A program made the translations under genes and the position numbers. From CAYWPG01 sp964460035 (GTDB taxonomy: Bacteria; Pseudomonadota; Gammaproteobacteria; Nitrococcales; AK92), in the NCBI GenBank assembly GCA_964460035.1, contig CAYWPG010000004.1, positions 74,850-138,849 on the forward strand: a DNA stretch of 64,000 nt, read 5' to 3'. The notes beneath the pieces were generated by a model, which was given only the letters and a program-made list of their open reading frames with translations, had not been told where the DNA came from and did no database searches. Positions within the stretch are counted from its first letter, which is position 1, and each line of letters begins with the position of its first letter. This document shows, in pieces, positions 18,996 through 28,035 of this stretch.

Positions 18996-20153
18996 TTACA
19001 GGCCGGCAGCGTCTCGCAGTGCGGCCGCTTTGTCGGTGCTCTCCCAGCTGAACTCCGGCTCCTCGCGGCCAAAGTGCCCGTAGGCAGCTGTCTTGGTGTA
19101 AATCGGCCGGATCAGGTCGAGCATGCGCGTGATGCCGAACGGGCGCAGGTCGAAGTGCTCGCGGACCAGTTCGACGATGCGAGCGTCCGATACGCGACCG
19201 GTGCCGAAGGTGTTCACGCTGATAGAGGTAGGCTCGGCGACGCCGATGGCATACGAGACCTGGATCTCGCAGCGATCCGCCAGACCGGCGGCTACGATGT
19301 TCTTGGCTACGTAGCGGCCGGCGTACGCTGCCGAGCGATCGACCTTGGAGGGGTCCTTGCCGGAGAAGGCCCCGCCGCCGTGGCGGGCCATGCCGCCATA
19401 GGTGTCGACGATGATCTTGCGTCCGGTCAGCCCGCAGTCGCCCATCGGCCCGCCGATCACGAAGCGTCCAGTCGGGTTGATGTAGTAGCGGGTGTCCTTG
19501 GTGATCCAGTGCTCCGGCAGCACCGGTTTGATGATCTCGTCCATCACCGCCTCGCGCAGCGTCTCGGTACTCACCTCTTCGCTGTGCTGGGTGGAGAGCA
19601 CGACCGCATCAATGGCCACCGGCTTGCCGTCTTCGTAGCGCAGGGTGATTTGGCTCTTCGCGTCGGGGCGCAGCCAGGGCAAAGCGCCGCTACGGCGTAC
19701 TTCGGCCTGGCGCTTGACCAGACGGTGAGCAAGCGTGATCGGTGCCGGCATCAGCACGTCCGTTTCGTTGGACGCGTAGCCGAACATCAGCCCCTGGTCG
19801 CCAGCGCCCTGCTCCTCGGGGGTGTCGCGGTCCACGCCTTGGGCGATGTCGGGCGACTGCTTGCCGATGCAGTTCAGCACCCCGCAGGTCTCCCAGTCGA
19901 AGCCCATGGCCGAGGAGTTGTACCCGATCTCGCGTACCGTCTGCCGCGCGATCGCCTCGAAGTCCACGTTCGCGCTGGTGGTAATCTCTCCGGCAAGAAT
20001 GATCATGCCGGTCTTCACTAACGTTTCGCAGGCGACGCGAGCATTTTTGTCCTGCGCCAGGATAGCGTCCAGCACCGCGTCCGATATCTGATCGGCCATC
20101 TTGTCGGGATGGCCTTCGGAAACCGATTCCGACGTAAAGAGGAAATCGCTCAC
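18996..20153 (-). CDS. metK: S-adenosylmethionine synthetase
   Basis: Makes SAM from methionine and ATP. The 385-residue protein opens with MSDFLFTSESVSEGHPDKMAD; the ATP-binding His sits in GHPDK, and GAGDQGLMFGYA and the GGGAFSGKDPSKVDRS loop are family signatures. It has a strong GGAGG ribosome site. Upstream gene of the methyl-cycle run, divergent from tkt across a 453-base spacer. Confidence 0.97.
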   Translation of the reverse strand: MSDFLFTSESVSEGHPDKMADQISDAVLDAILAQDKNARVACETLVKTGMIILAGEITTSANVDFEAIARQTVREIGYNSSAMGFDWETCGVLNCIGKQSPDIAQGVDRDTPEEQGAGDQGLMFGYASNETDVLMPAPITLAHRLVKRQAEVRRSGALPWLRPDAKSQITLRYEDGKPVAIDAVVLSTQHSEEVSTETLREAVMDEIIKPVLPEHWITKDTRYYINPTGRFVIGGPMGDCGLTGRKIIVDTYGGMARHGGGAFSGKDPSKVDRSAAYAGRYVAKNIVAAGLADRCEIQVSYAIGVAEPTSISVNTFGTGRVSDARIVELVREHFDLRPFGITRMLDLIRPIYTKTAAYGHFGREEPEFSWESTDKAAALRDAAGL

Positions 20154-20606
20154 CCCTAGTCCTCCTCAAAGGTCCCGCGAGCGGGGGGTTGATTGTTCGT
20201 AGACGAGTCGGCGGCGCGGTGGGTCGTCGACTCAGAACTTAGCTCTTAGCGTCACCGAACCGCGAATTGTAGCGTTACTATCTTCTTATTGCGACTGCAG
20301 CAAACTTGCCGCTATCCGCCCTTGCCCCTGACAGAAAACTTCGGGAAAATTCGCGGTTTAATCGTCAGGGATGCATCTTGCTGGACTCTGCGTCACGTAA
20401 GCGGGGCACAGCGCGATGCACTCCCATTGGCTGCGTGCTCGGCAGGCGCTTACCTGGGCGTTGCTCACCTGGCCCGCCTACGGCAGATGTTCCTGTCCCT
20501 TTATGAGGGGGAGGAGGCAGCGCGCCAAGGGCGAGTTTCAGGAGGCTCGATCAAGCAAGGCGGTTCGAGACGCTGACGATTTCACATCATTGGAGATACT
20601 GTAGTT
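20154..20606. other. Divergent promoter region metK/tkt
   Basis: 453 bases without a credible gene. A TACAAT hexamer on the minus strand (20271-20266) could be the -10 of metK, but no good -35 is seen. No known SAM riboswitch class could be recognised by eye. The tkt side has a weak GGAG before the ATG and a purine-rich GAGGGGGAGGAGG tract near 20505 far from any start. Confidence 0.4.
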
Positions 20607-22601
20607 ATGCCATCGCGCCGCGACCTCGCCAATGCCATCCGCGCCCTCAGCATGGATGCCGTTCAACGGGCCAATTCCGGCCATCCAGGGGCTCCCATGG
20701 GGATGGCGGACATCGCCGAGGTCCTCTGGAACGACTTCCTCAAGCATAATCCCGCCAACCCCCGCTGGTTCAACCGTGACCGTTTCGTGCTTTCTAACGG
20801 CCATGGCTCGATGCTCATATACAGCTTGCTGCACCTCTCCGGCTACGATCTGAGCATCGACGATCTGAAGAATTTCCGCCAGCTGCACTCCAAGACGCCG
20901 GGGCACCCGGAATACGGTTATACACCGGGCGTGGAAACCACTACCGGACCGCTGGGGCAGGGGCTTGCGAACGCGGTGGGCATGGCCATCGCGGAGAAAG
21001 TGCTAGGCGGGCAGTTCAATCGTCCCGGGCACACGCTGGTCGATCATTACACCTATGTCTTCCTCGGCGATGGCTGCCTGATGGAAGGCATCTCCCACGA
21101 AGCCTGCAGCCTTGCCGGCACGCTGGGGCTGGGCAAGTTGATCGGCTTCTACGACGATAACGGCATTTCCATCGATGGCAGGGTCGAGGGCTGGTTCACC
21201 GACGATACCCCTGCCCGCTTCGAGGCTTACGGCTGGCACGTAGTGCGCGACGTCGACGGCCACGATGCCGAGATGATCAAGCGCGCGATCGAAGAGGCCC
21301 GCAGCGTTACCGACAAGCCCTCGCTGATCTGCTGCAAGACCATCATTGGCTTCGGCGCGCCCAACGTTTGCGGCACCCATGGCGTGCACGGCGCGCCGCT
21401 GGGCGCGGAGGAAATCCAGGCTACGCGGGAGTTCCTGGGCTGGCCCCACGCGCCGTTTGAGATCCCCGACGAGATTTATAAGGCGTGGGATGCCCGGGAA
21501 CGCGGCGCGCGGGCCGAGGCCGAATGGAAAGAGGTCTTCAACGATTACAAGCGCGCCCATCCGGAGCTGGCGGCGGAGTTCGAACGCCGCATCCGCGGCA
21601 AGCTGCCCGGTTCCTGGCAGCGGGTGGTGGACGAGAGTCTCAAGCAAATCAACGATCAGGCCGCATCCATCGCGACGCGCAAGGCGTCCGAGAACGCCCT
21701 CAACGCGCTGGGGCCGTTCTTGCCGGAGCTGATCGGCGGCTCCGCCGATCTGACCAGCTCCAACAACACCTGGTGGAAGGACTGCACGCCGGTTACCCGC
21801 ACGGCGGACGATGGCAATTACATTTTCTACGGGGTGCGCGAGTTCGCGATGTCGGCCATCATGAACGGCATAGCGCTGCACGGGGGCTTTGTGCCCTATG
21901 GCGGCACTTTCCTCGTGTTCTCCGACTATGCCCGCAACGCCGTACGCATGGCGGCGCTGATGAAGATCCGCAGCGTGTTCGTCTATACCCACGACTCTAT
22001 CGGCCTGGGCGAGGACGGACCGACTCATCAGCCCATAGAGCACCTGGCATCTTTGCGCATGATCCCCAATATGAGCCTATGGCGGCCTTGTGATGCGGTC
22101 GAGTCCCTGGTGGCCTGGCAGGCAGCGATAGAGCGCCGCGATGGCCCCACGTGTCTGATCTTTTCGCGCCAGAACCTGCCGCACCAGCCCCGTGACGAGC
22201 AGCAGTTGCAGCGGATCCGCCGCGGTGGCTATGTGTTGCGCGACTGCGAGGGCGTGCCCGAGGCGATCATCATCGCGACCGGTTCGGAAGTCGCGCTGGC
22301 GGTGGCCGCTGCTGAACAGCTCAACGGCAAGGGACGGCGAGTGCGAGTGGTCTCCATGCCCTCCACCGATACCTTCGAGGCCCAGGATAAGGACTACCGC
22401 GACAGTGTGCTGCCTCCGTCCGTGAGGGCGCGGGTCGCGGTGGAGGCCGGCGCGCCGGACGGCTGGCTCAAGTATGTGGGGCTGGAAGGGCGAGTGATCG
22501 GGATGACCACCTTTGGCGAATCGGCACCGGCGGCAGAGCTGTTCCAGCACTTCGGTCTTACCCCGGAGCGGGTTGTCGAGGCAGTGGAGGCCGTGCTGTA
22601 A
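20607..22601 (+). CDS. tkt: Transketolase
   Basis: Thiamine-diphosphate enzyme of the pentose phosphate pathway moving two-carbon units between sugar phosphates. 664 residues, normal length. The ThDP motif reads GDGCLMEGISHEACSLAG ending in YDDNGISIDG; N-terminal ANSGHPGAPMGMA and the pyrimidine-binding THDSIGLGEDGPTHQP block are clear. It heads a tkt-gap-pgk-pyk run. The spacer to gap is 55 bases. Confidence 0.97.
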   Translation: MPSRRDLANAIRALSMDAVQRANSGHPGAPMGMADIAEVLWNDFLKHNPANPRWFNRDRFVLSNGHGSMLIYSLLHLSGYDLSIDDLKNFRQLHSKTPGHPEYGYTPGVETTTGPLGQGLANAVGMAIAEKVLGGQFNRPGHTLVDHYTYVFLGDGCLMEGISHEACSLAGTLGLGKLIGFYDDNGISIDGRVEGWFTDDTPARFEAYGWHVVRDVDGHDAEMIKRAIEEARSVTDKPSLICCKTIIGFGAPNVCGTHGVHGAPLGAEEIQATREFLGWPHAPFEIPDEIYKAWDARERGARAEAEWKEVFNDYKRAHPELAAEFERRIRGKLPGSWQRVVDESLKQINDQAASIATRKASENALNALGPFLPELIGGSADLTSSNNTWWKDCTPVTRTADDGNYIFYGVREFAMSAIMNGIALHGGFVPYGGTFLVFSDYARNAVRMAALMKIRSVFVYTHDSIGLGEDGPTHQPIEHLASLRMIPNMSLWRPCDAVESLVAWQAAIERRDGPTCLIFSRQNLPHQPRDEQQLQRIRRGGYVLRDCEGVPEAIIIATGSEVALAVAAAEQLNGKGRRVRVVSMPSTDTFEAQDKDYRDSVLPPSVRARVAVEAGAPDGWLKYVGLEGRVIGMTTFGESAPAAELFQHFGLTPERVVEAVEAVL

Positions 22602-22656
22602 CAAAGGCGGCATGGACCGGTCGTAAAGAGACGTTTATCAACACGCGGAGAGCGAG

Positions 22657-23673
22657 ATGGCGATCAAAGTTGCAATCAACGGTTACGGGCGCATCGGCCG
22701 CAATATTCTGCGGGCCCTGTATGAGTCGGGTCGTACCGACGAGATCCAGATCGTGGCGATCAACGACCTCGGCGACGCAGCGACCAACGCTCATCTGACC
22801 CGCTTCGATACCGCCCACGGACGGTTTCCCGGCGAGGTCGCTGTCGATGGCGATACGCTCGTGGTGAACGGCGATCGCATCCAGGTCGTCTCCGAGCGCA
22901 ACCCGGCCAACCTGCCCTGGGGCGAGCTGGGCGTGGACGTGGTGCTTGAGTGCACGGGGCTGTTCACCAGCAAGGAGAAAGCCTCGGCGCACCTGCAGGC
23001 CGGCGCCAAGAAGGTGATTATTTCCGCCCCCGGCGGGAAGGACGTCGATGCCACCGTCGTCTACGGCGTCAACCATGACGTGCTTCGGGCCTCCCACACG
23101 GTGATCTCCAACGCTTCGTGCACCACCAACTGCCTGGCGCCGCTGGTCAAGCCACTGCACGAGGCGCTGGGCGTAGAGCAAGGCCTGATGACCACCATCC
23201 ATGCCTACACTAACGATCAGGTGCTCACCGACGTCTACCACTCCGACCTGCGTCGCGCCCGCAGCGCCACCATGTCGCAGATTCCGACCAAGACGGGTGC
23301 CGCTGCCGCGGTGGGACTGGTGCTGCCGGAGCTCAACGGCAAGCTGGACGGTTTCGCGATGCGGGTGCCCACGATCAACGTCTCGGTGGTCGATCTGACC
23401 TTCACGGCCAAGCGCCCGACCAGCGTCGAGGAGGTCAACCGCATTCTCAAGGAAGCATCCGAAGGTGCTCTGAAGGGCATTCTGGCCTACAACGAAGAGC
23501 CGCTGGTCTCGGTAGACTTCAACCACAACCCGGCCTCATCCATCGTCGACAGCACGCTGACCAAGGTCATCGGCGACGGCACGTTGGTGAAGGTGTGTTC
23601 CTGGTACGACAACGAGTGGGGTTTCTCCAACCGCATGCTGGACACCACCGTTGCGCTGATGAACGCGAAGTAA
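22657..23673 (+). CDS. gap: Glyceraldehyde-3-phosphate dehydrogenase, type I
   Basis: 338-residue glycolytic dehydrogenase. The N-terminal INGYGRIGRN loop binds NAD; catalytic Cys is in SNASCTTNCLAP and the general-base His in TTIHAYTNDQ. The IPTKTGAAAAVGLVLPEL block marks true GAPDH rather than erythrose-4-phosphate dehydrogenase (Epd), which occupies the equivalent place between tkt and pgk in P. aeruginosa. The INDL sequence after the second strand fits NAD preference. Confidence 0.95.
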   Translation: MAIKVAINGYGRIGRNILRALYESGRTDEIQIVAINDLGDAATNAHLTRFDTAHGRFPGEVAVDGDTLVVNGDRIQVVSERNPANLPWGELGVDVVLECTGLFTSKEKASAHLQAGAKKVIISAPGGKDVDATVVYGVNHDVLRASHTVISNASCTTNCLAPLVKPLHEALGVEQGLMTTIHAYTNDQVLTDVYHSDLRRARSATMSQIPTKTGAAAAVGLVLPELNGKLDGFAMRVPTINVSVVDLTFTAKRPTSVEEVNRILKEASEGALKGILAYNEEPLVSVDFNHNPASSIVDSTLTKVIGDGTLVKVCSWYDNEWGFSNRMLDTTVALMNAK

Positions 23674-23807
23674 GCCTGGCTGGGGATGCATCGCCCTTGA
23701 TGCGGCGGACTCGACAGCACGATCGCGGTGGGCGGCGCTACGGCGCCGCCGGCCGTTCGGCGCTCGTCGCGTCGGCGCCCTGGGGGAGAAAAAGTCGTTT
23801 TGAGAAG

Positions 23808-23832
23808 GCCCGGCGTTTGCCGGGCTCTTTCT
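23808..23832 (+). terminator. Intrinsic-type terminator between gap and pgk
   Basis: GCCCGGC (23808-23814), loop GTTT, GCCGGGC (23819-23825), followed by TCTTTCT. One of the few hairpins here with a pyrimidine tail. It lies only 19 bases before the pgk ATG, so it could also attenuate readthrough into pgk. Confidence 0.6.
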
Positions 23833-23851
23833 GTCCGGTAGGGAAACGATC

Positions 23852-25042
23852 ATGTCAGTAATCAAAATGACCGACCTGGACCTCAAGAATAAGCGAGTGC
23901 TCATTCGCGAGGATCTCAACGTGCCGATCAAGGATGGCCGGATCAGCGACGATACGCGCATCCGCGCCAGTCTGCCGACCATCCGCCACGCGCTGGACGC
24001 GGGGGCGCGCGTCATGGTCATGAGCCACTTGGGCCGCCCGAAGGAAGGAGAATTCGCCGCGGAGTTTTCGCTGCAACCGGTGGCCGATCATCTGAGTCAG
24101 GTACTGGGGCAGCCGGTGCGTCTGGAGCGGGATTGGCTGCACGGGGTGGAGCTCGAGCCGGGCGAGCTGGTGCTGTGCGAGAACGTGCGCTTCAACAAGG
24201 GCGAGAAGGCCGACGATGAGGAGCTGGCCCGCACGATGGCCGGGCTATGCGATATCTATGTGATGGATGCGTTCGGCACCGCTCACCGCGCCCAGGCTTC
24301 CACTCATGGGGTCGCCCGCTATGCGCCGATCGCCTGCGCTGGTCCTCTGCTTGCCGCGGAGCTGGAGGCGCTGGGTAAAGCGCTGGAGGAGCCCGCGCGG
24401 CCTATGGTGGCCATTGTCGGCGGCTCCAAGGTTTCAACCAAGCTTACTGTGCTGGACTCGCTTTCGCAGCGGGTGGATCGGTTGATCGTGGGTGGCGGCA
24501 TCGCCAACACTTTTATTGCCGCCGCCGGGTTTCCGGTTGGCAAATCGCTGTACGAACCCGACTTGATCGACGAAGCCCGGCGCTTGATGGAAGCCGCGCG
24601 CGCCAAGGGGGGCGAGATTCCGGTGCCCACCGACGTGGTGTGCGCCAAGACGTTTGCCGAGGACGCCCAGGCCGTTACCAAAGCGGTTGCCGAGGTGGCC
24701 GAGGACGATCTTATCTTGGATATCGGACCGGAAACGGCTGCCCGCTATGCCGAGATTCTCGGCCACGCCGGCACCATAGTCTGGAACGGCCCGGTGGGCG
24801 TGTTCGAGTTCGATCAGTTCGGCCGCGGCACGCAACGTGTGGCCGAGGCCGTGGCCGCGAGCAGCGCGTTCTCGATTGCCGGCGGGGGCGATACGCTGGC
24901 AGCCGTTGCCAAATACGGGGTAGGCGACCGCATCTCCTACATTTCCACGGGCGGCGGCGCGTTCCTGGAATTCCTCGAGGGCAAGACGCTGCCGGCGGTC
25001 GCGATGCTGCAGGAGCGTGCACGGCAGGCGAGCGGCGCATAA
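23852..25042 (+). CDS. pgk: Phosphoglycerate kinase
   Basis: 396-residue glycolytic kinase making ATP from 1,3-bisphosphoglycerate. Family blocks: RVLIREDLNVP, MSHLGRPKEGE, VLCENVRFNKGEK, VAIVGGSKVSTK and the C-terminal nucleotide loop TIVWNGPVGVFEFDQF plus SIAGGGDTLAA. The spacer to gap (178 bases) holds a terminator-like hairpin, so pgk may have its own promoter as well as readthrough. Confidence 0.96.
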   Translation: MSVIKMTDLDLKNKRVLIREDLNVPIKDGRISDDTRIRASLPTIRHALDAGARVMVMSHLGRPKEGEFAAEFSLQPVADHLSQVLGQPVRLERDWLHGVELEPGELVLCENVRFNKGEKADDEELARTMAGLCDIYVMDAFGTAHRAQASTHGVARYAPIACAGPLLAAELEALGKALEEPARPMVAIVGGSKVSTKLTVLDSLSQRVDRLIVGGGIANTFIAAAGFPVGKSLYEPDLIDEARRLMEAARAKGGEIPVPTDVVCAKTFAEDAQAVTKAVAEVAEDDLILDIGPETAARYAEILGHAGTIVWNGPVGVFEFDQFGRGTQRVAEAVAASSAFSIAGGGDTLAAVAKYGVGDRISYISTGGGAFLEFLEGKTLPAVAMLQERARQASGA

Positions 25043-25109
25043 TCGGCACGCGGGAGCGCGGCCTTGCCGGCCGGCGCCGTCGTGTACTGAAATGCTCAGG
25101 GAGACAAGG

Positions 25110-26540
25110 ATGCCCAGACGCACCAAGATCGTTGCAACGCTAGGACCGGCCACCGCCGATCTGGCTGTGATGGAAGCCATGCTCAGGGCTGGGCTGGATG
25201 TTGTGCGGCTCAACCTATCGCATGGCGATCACGACAGTCATCGGCGGCAGCTGGAACTGGTCCAGGAGGCAGCGCAGCGTCAGCGCCGCACTGTCGGCAT
25301 CATGCTCGACTTGCAAGGGCCGAAGATTCGAATAGAGCGATTTCGCAACGGTCCTGTGCAGCTGCGGCGAGGGGCATCGTTCGTACTGGATGCGGCGCTG
25401 GGCAGCGACGAAGGCGACGAGCAGCAGGTCGGCATTACCTACAAGGATCTGCCCAAGGACGTGCGGGCGGGCGATACCTTGTTGCTGGCCGATGGGCTTC
25501 TGCAGCTGCGGGTCGAGCAGGTGCAGGGGCCGAGAATCCATACCCGCGTGGAGGTGGGCGGCACGCTAGGAAACAGCAAGGGAATCAACCGCCTAGGCGG
25601 CGGTCTGTCGGTGGGTGCGCTGACCGACAAGGACCGGGAGGATATCCGTTTTGCCGCGGAAGTTGGCGCCGATTACCTGGCGGTGTCGTTTCCCCGCGAC
25701 GCCGCCGATATAGAGGAAGCGCGGCGCCTGTTGCACGAGGCTGGCGGCCAAGGCGGCATCGTGGCCAAGATCGAGCGCCGGGAGGCGCTGGACAACCTGG
25801 ACGCCATCATGCGCGCATCGGATGCGGTTATGATCGCACGCGGCGATCTTGCGGTGGAAATCGGCGATGCGCAGCTGGCGGGCGTGCAAAAGGACTTGCT
25901 GATGCGTGCCCGCAGCCGCGACTGCGTGGTGATTACCGCGACGCAGATGATGCAGTCCATGGTGCACAGTCCTCAGCCGACGCGAGCCGAGGTTCTGGAT
26001 GTCGCCAATGCGATTCTTGACGGCACGGATGCTGTGATGCTCTCGGAGGAGACGGCGGCCGGCGAGTATCCGGTAACGGTGGTGGAGACCATGGCGCGCA
26101 TCTGCGTTGGCACGGAGGCGTACCAGCGCTTCGCTCGTGGCCGCGAACAGGCGCGCGACTATAGCCATATCGACGAGGCGATCGCTAAAGCATCCATAGA
26201 CACTGCCAACCGCCTCAAGGTCAAAGCGATCGCCGCCTTTACCGAGTCCGGGGCGACTACCATGTGGATGTCGCGCATTGGCACCGAGGTGCCAATCTAC
26301 GCGTTCACCCGCCATCCGCAGACCCAGCGTCGGGTAAGCCTGTACCGCGGCGTCTATCCGCGCAGCTTCGATATCGTTCATGCCGAGCCGGGCGAGGTGA
26401 ATCGCAGAGTGGTGGCGAGTCTGCAGGCCGAAGGGGTGGTGGAGGACGGCGATCTGGTCATCATAGCCAAGGGCGATCTTGCCGGGCGGGTGGGTGGCAC
26501 CAACACGATGAAGATCGTGCGCGTGGGGGAAGTACCGTAG
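25110..26540 (+). CDS. pyk: Pyruvate kinase
   Basis: 476-residue pyruvate kinase, final step of glycolysis. RTKIVATLGPAT at the N-terminus, MLDLQGPKIR, the metal/substrate site IVAKIERREALDNLD, and ITATQMMQSMVHSPQPTRAE are diagnostic. ATG at 25110 has AGGGAGACAAGG just upstream; an upstream in-frame region back to 25017 overlaps pgk and is not conserved. No aldolase gene follows, unlike the tkt-gap-pgk-pyk-fba order of many relatives. Confidence 0.95.
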   Translation: MPRRTKIVATLGPATADLAVMEAMLRAGLDVVRLNLSHGDHDSHRRQLELVQEAAQRQRRTVGIMLDLQGPKIRIERFRNGPVQLRRGASFVLDAALGSDEGDEQQVGITYKDLPKDVRAGDTLLLADGLLQLRVEQVQGPRIHTRVEVGGTLGNSKGINRLGGGLSVGALTDKDREDIRFAAEVGADYLAVSFPRDAADIEEARRLLHEAGGQGGIVAKIERREALDNLDAIMRASDAVMIARGDLAVEIGDAQLAGVQKDLLMRARSRDCVVITATQMMQSMVHSPQPTRAEVLDVANAILDGTDAVMLSEETAAGEYPVTVVETMARICVGTEAYQRFARGREQARDYSHIDEAIAKASIDTANRLKVKAIAAFTESGATTMWMSRIGTEVPIYAFTRHPQTQRRVSLYRGVYPRSFDIVHAEPGEVNRRVVASLQAEGVVEDGDLVIIAKGDLAGRVGGTNTMKIVRVGEVP

Positions 26541-26588
26541 CGCATCTCCCCAGCCGTCGGCACTCCCCGCTTGGCTAGCCGCTGCGCG

Positions 26589-27497
26589 CTATGGCAGGGC
26601 GCTGGATGCGCCGGTCAGGCGCTCCTGCGCCTCGCGATATTTCGCCGCCGTCTTCTCAAGAATTTCGGGCGGTAGCCGTGGGCCTGGCGCGCGCTTGTCC
26701 CAGTCCAGCGTTTCGAGATAGTCGCGCACGAACTGTTTGTCGAAGCTAGGTGGCGAGGTGCCGACGCTATATTGCTCTGCGGGCCAGAAACGCGACGAAT
26801 CGGGCGTAAGCGCCTCGTCGATGAGCATCAGCTCGCCGTTGCGGTCCAGGCCGAACTCGAACTTGGTGTCGGCGATGATGATGCCGCGACTTGCGGCGTA
26901 TTCCGCAGCTTGAGTGTACAGCTTTAACGTAACGTCCCTGATTTGCGTTGCCAGCTCCGTACCGATCAGGGTGCAGATGTGCTCGAAGCTGACATTCTCG
27001 TCGTGATCGCCGACCGCTGCCTTGGTCGAAGGGGTGAAGATAGGCTCGGGCAGCTGTGCTGCCAGCTGCAGTCCGGCAGGCAGCGGAATGCCGCACACGC
27101 TTCCGGTGCGCTGGTAATCCTTCCAGCCCGAGCCGATCAGGTACCCGCGCGCGATCGCTTCTACCGGCAACGCGCGGGCGCGGCGCGCGACTACGGCGCG
27201 GCCCTCGACTCGAGCCGCTTCATCAGGGTCGGGTATGACCTCGCGCAGAGGAACATCCAGTAGGTGATTGGGGATGATGTTCCTCAGCCGAGAAAACCAG
27301 AAATTGGAGACAGCGGTAAGTACTGCTCCCTTTCCGGGGATCGGATCGGGCAGAATAACGTCGAAGGCCGAGAGGCGATCAGTGGCGACGATCAGGAGGC
27401 GCTCGTCATCGATGGCATAAACATCGCGTACCTTGCCCCGATGAAGCAACGACAGGCTCTTGAGTCCAGAATCGTGAAGCGCCGCGGGTGCTGCCAT
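26589..27497 (-). CDS. purC: SAICAR synthetase
   Basis: Phosphoribosylaminoimidazole-succinocarboxamide synthase of purine synthesis, 302 residues, of the longer ADE1-like type. Signatures: LLHRGKVRDVYAIDDERLLIVATDR at the N-terminus, ARGYLIGSGWKDYQ and IADTKFEFGLDRNGELMLIDE, the magnesium-binding block. Converges with pyk over 48 bases and is divergent from the DUF156 regulator. Confidence 0.95.
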   Translation of the reverse strand: MAAPAALHDSGLKSLSLLHRGKVRDVYAIDDERLLIVATDRLSAFDVILPDPIPGKGAVLTAVSNFWFSRLRNIIPNHLLDVPLREVIPDPDEAARVEGRAVVARRARALPVEAIARGYLIGSGWKDYQRTGSVCGIPLPAGLQLAAQLPEPIFTPSTKAAVGDHDENVSFEHICTLIGTELATQIRDVTLKLYTQAAEYAASRGIIIADTKFEFGLDRNGELMLIDEALTPDSSRFWPAEQYSVGTSPPSFDKQFVRDYLETLDWDKRAPGPRLPPEILEKTAAKYREAQERLTGASSALP

Positions 27498-27544
27498 GTG
27501 CCCAATCCTGTTCGATGAAAAAGGGACCGAGAAGGATACCTCTG

Positions 27545-27558
27545 TACCCTCAGGGGTA
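27545..27558 (+). promoter_or_regulatory. CsoR/CstR-type operator candidate before the DUF156 regulator
   Basis: TACCCTCAGGGGTA, a near-perfect TACCCC-N2-GGGGTA palindrome as used by CsoR/CstR-family repressors. A TATATT -10 candidate lies at 27576-27581; with 17-base spacing its -35 falls inside the right half of this palindrome, so binding would block RNA polymerase. A second such site lies at 28971. Confidence 0.7.
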
Positions 27559-27607
27559 AAAGCTGCAACTGATCATATATTTTACAGCGTGCTATGGAGA
27601 GAATCTT

Positions 27608-27892
27608 ATGGCTGTAACATTACACCCGGGCGAGCTGCAGAGAAAGGCGTTGCTTGCCCGCCTGGCGCGAATCGAAGGACAGATTCGCGGCATCCGTCGA
27701 ATGATTGAGGAGGACGCCGACTGCGAAGCGGTGGCGCAGCAGTTGGCGGCCTCGCGCAAGGCTCTGAACAAGGCATTCTTCGAAATGATGGCTTGCGCCA
27801 TCGAGCATGAAGTTGCGCCCGACCAGGAAATGCCTAAGGCATCGCTGGATAAGCTCAACGAACTGACGCGGCTGCTCGCGAAATACGCGTAG
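27608..27892 (+). CDS. DUF156 (CsoR/RcnR/CstR-family) transcriptional repressor
   Basis: 94-residue all-helical repressor with the family core RLARIEGQIRGIRRMIEED. It should autoregulate and repress the facing YeeE-type genes, because both promoters carry the same palindrome. Of the usual ligand residues only the first Cys is kept (C39). By alignment to CsoR, the His61 and Cys65 positions are A64 and E68, while a new Cys, C63, sits one residue before the His position. Copper, nickel or formaldehyde sensing as in CsoR, RcnR or FrmR is therefore unlikely; a thiol or persulfide switch is an inference supported by the sulfur-transport neighbours. Confidence 0.88.
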   Translation: MAVTLHPGELQRKALLARLARIEGQIRGIRRMIEEDADCEAVAQQLAASRKALNKAFFEMMACAIEHEVAPDQEMPKASLDKLNELTRLLAKYA

Positions 27893-27897
27893 GCAGA

Positions 27898-27944
27898 TGG
27901 CGCACTAGCGCTGTCAGGCGGAGAAGCGCTGACGGAGTGCGCCA
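27898..27944 (+). terminator. Stem-loop after the DUF156 gene
   Basis: TGGCGCACT (27898-27906) pairs with AGTGCGCCA (27936-27944), with further inner pairing. Starts 5 bases past the stop. No U-tract. Confidence 0.5.
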
Positions 27945-28005
27945 CGGTGCTACTTGCGCTATCTGGCTGCGGATCGGCACTAGCAGCCAGATAGCGCGCA
28001 CCGTG
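27943..28005 (-). terminator. Long bulged stem-loop after the YeeE-type pair
   Basis: CACGGTGC (27943-27950) with GCACCGTG (27998-28005), a 5-base bulge, then 15 perfect pairs (27956-27970 with 27983-27997) around a 12-base loop. Lies 31 bases past the stop of the minus-strand gene. No U-tract. Each of the two convergent genes thus has its own hairpin. Confidence 0.55.
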
Positions 28006-28035
28006 ACTAACACGGCCCGGGCTTGCCAGGCTTGC

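Noticed and set aside
20154..20606. Possible SAM riboswitch in front of metK
   Set aside because: No recognisable SAM-I, SAM-II or SAM-IV core by eye on the minus strand.
22657..23673. Erythrose-4-phosphate dehydrogenase (epd), by position after tkt
   Set aside because: HAYTNDQ and TGAAAAVGLVLPEL blocks are those of GAPDH.
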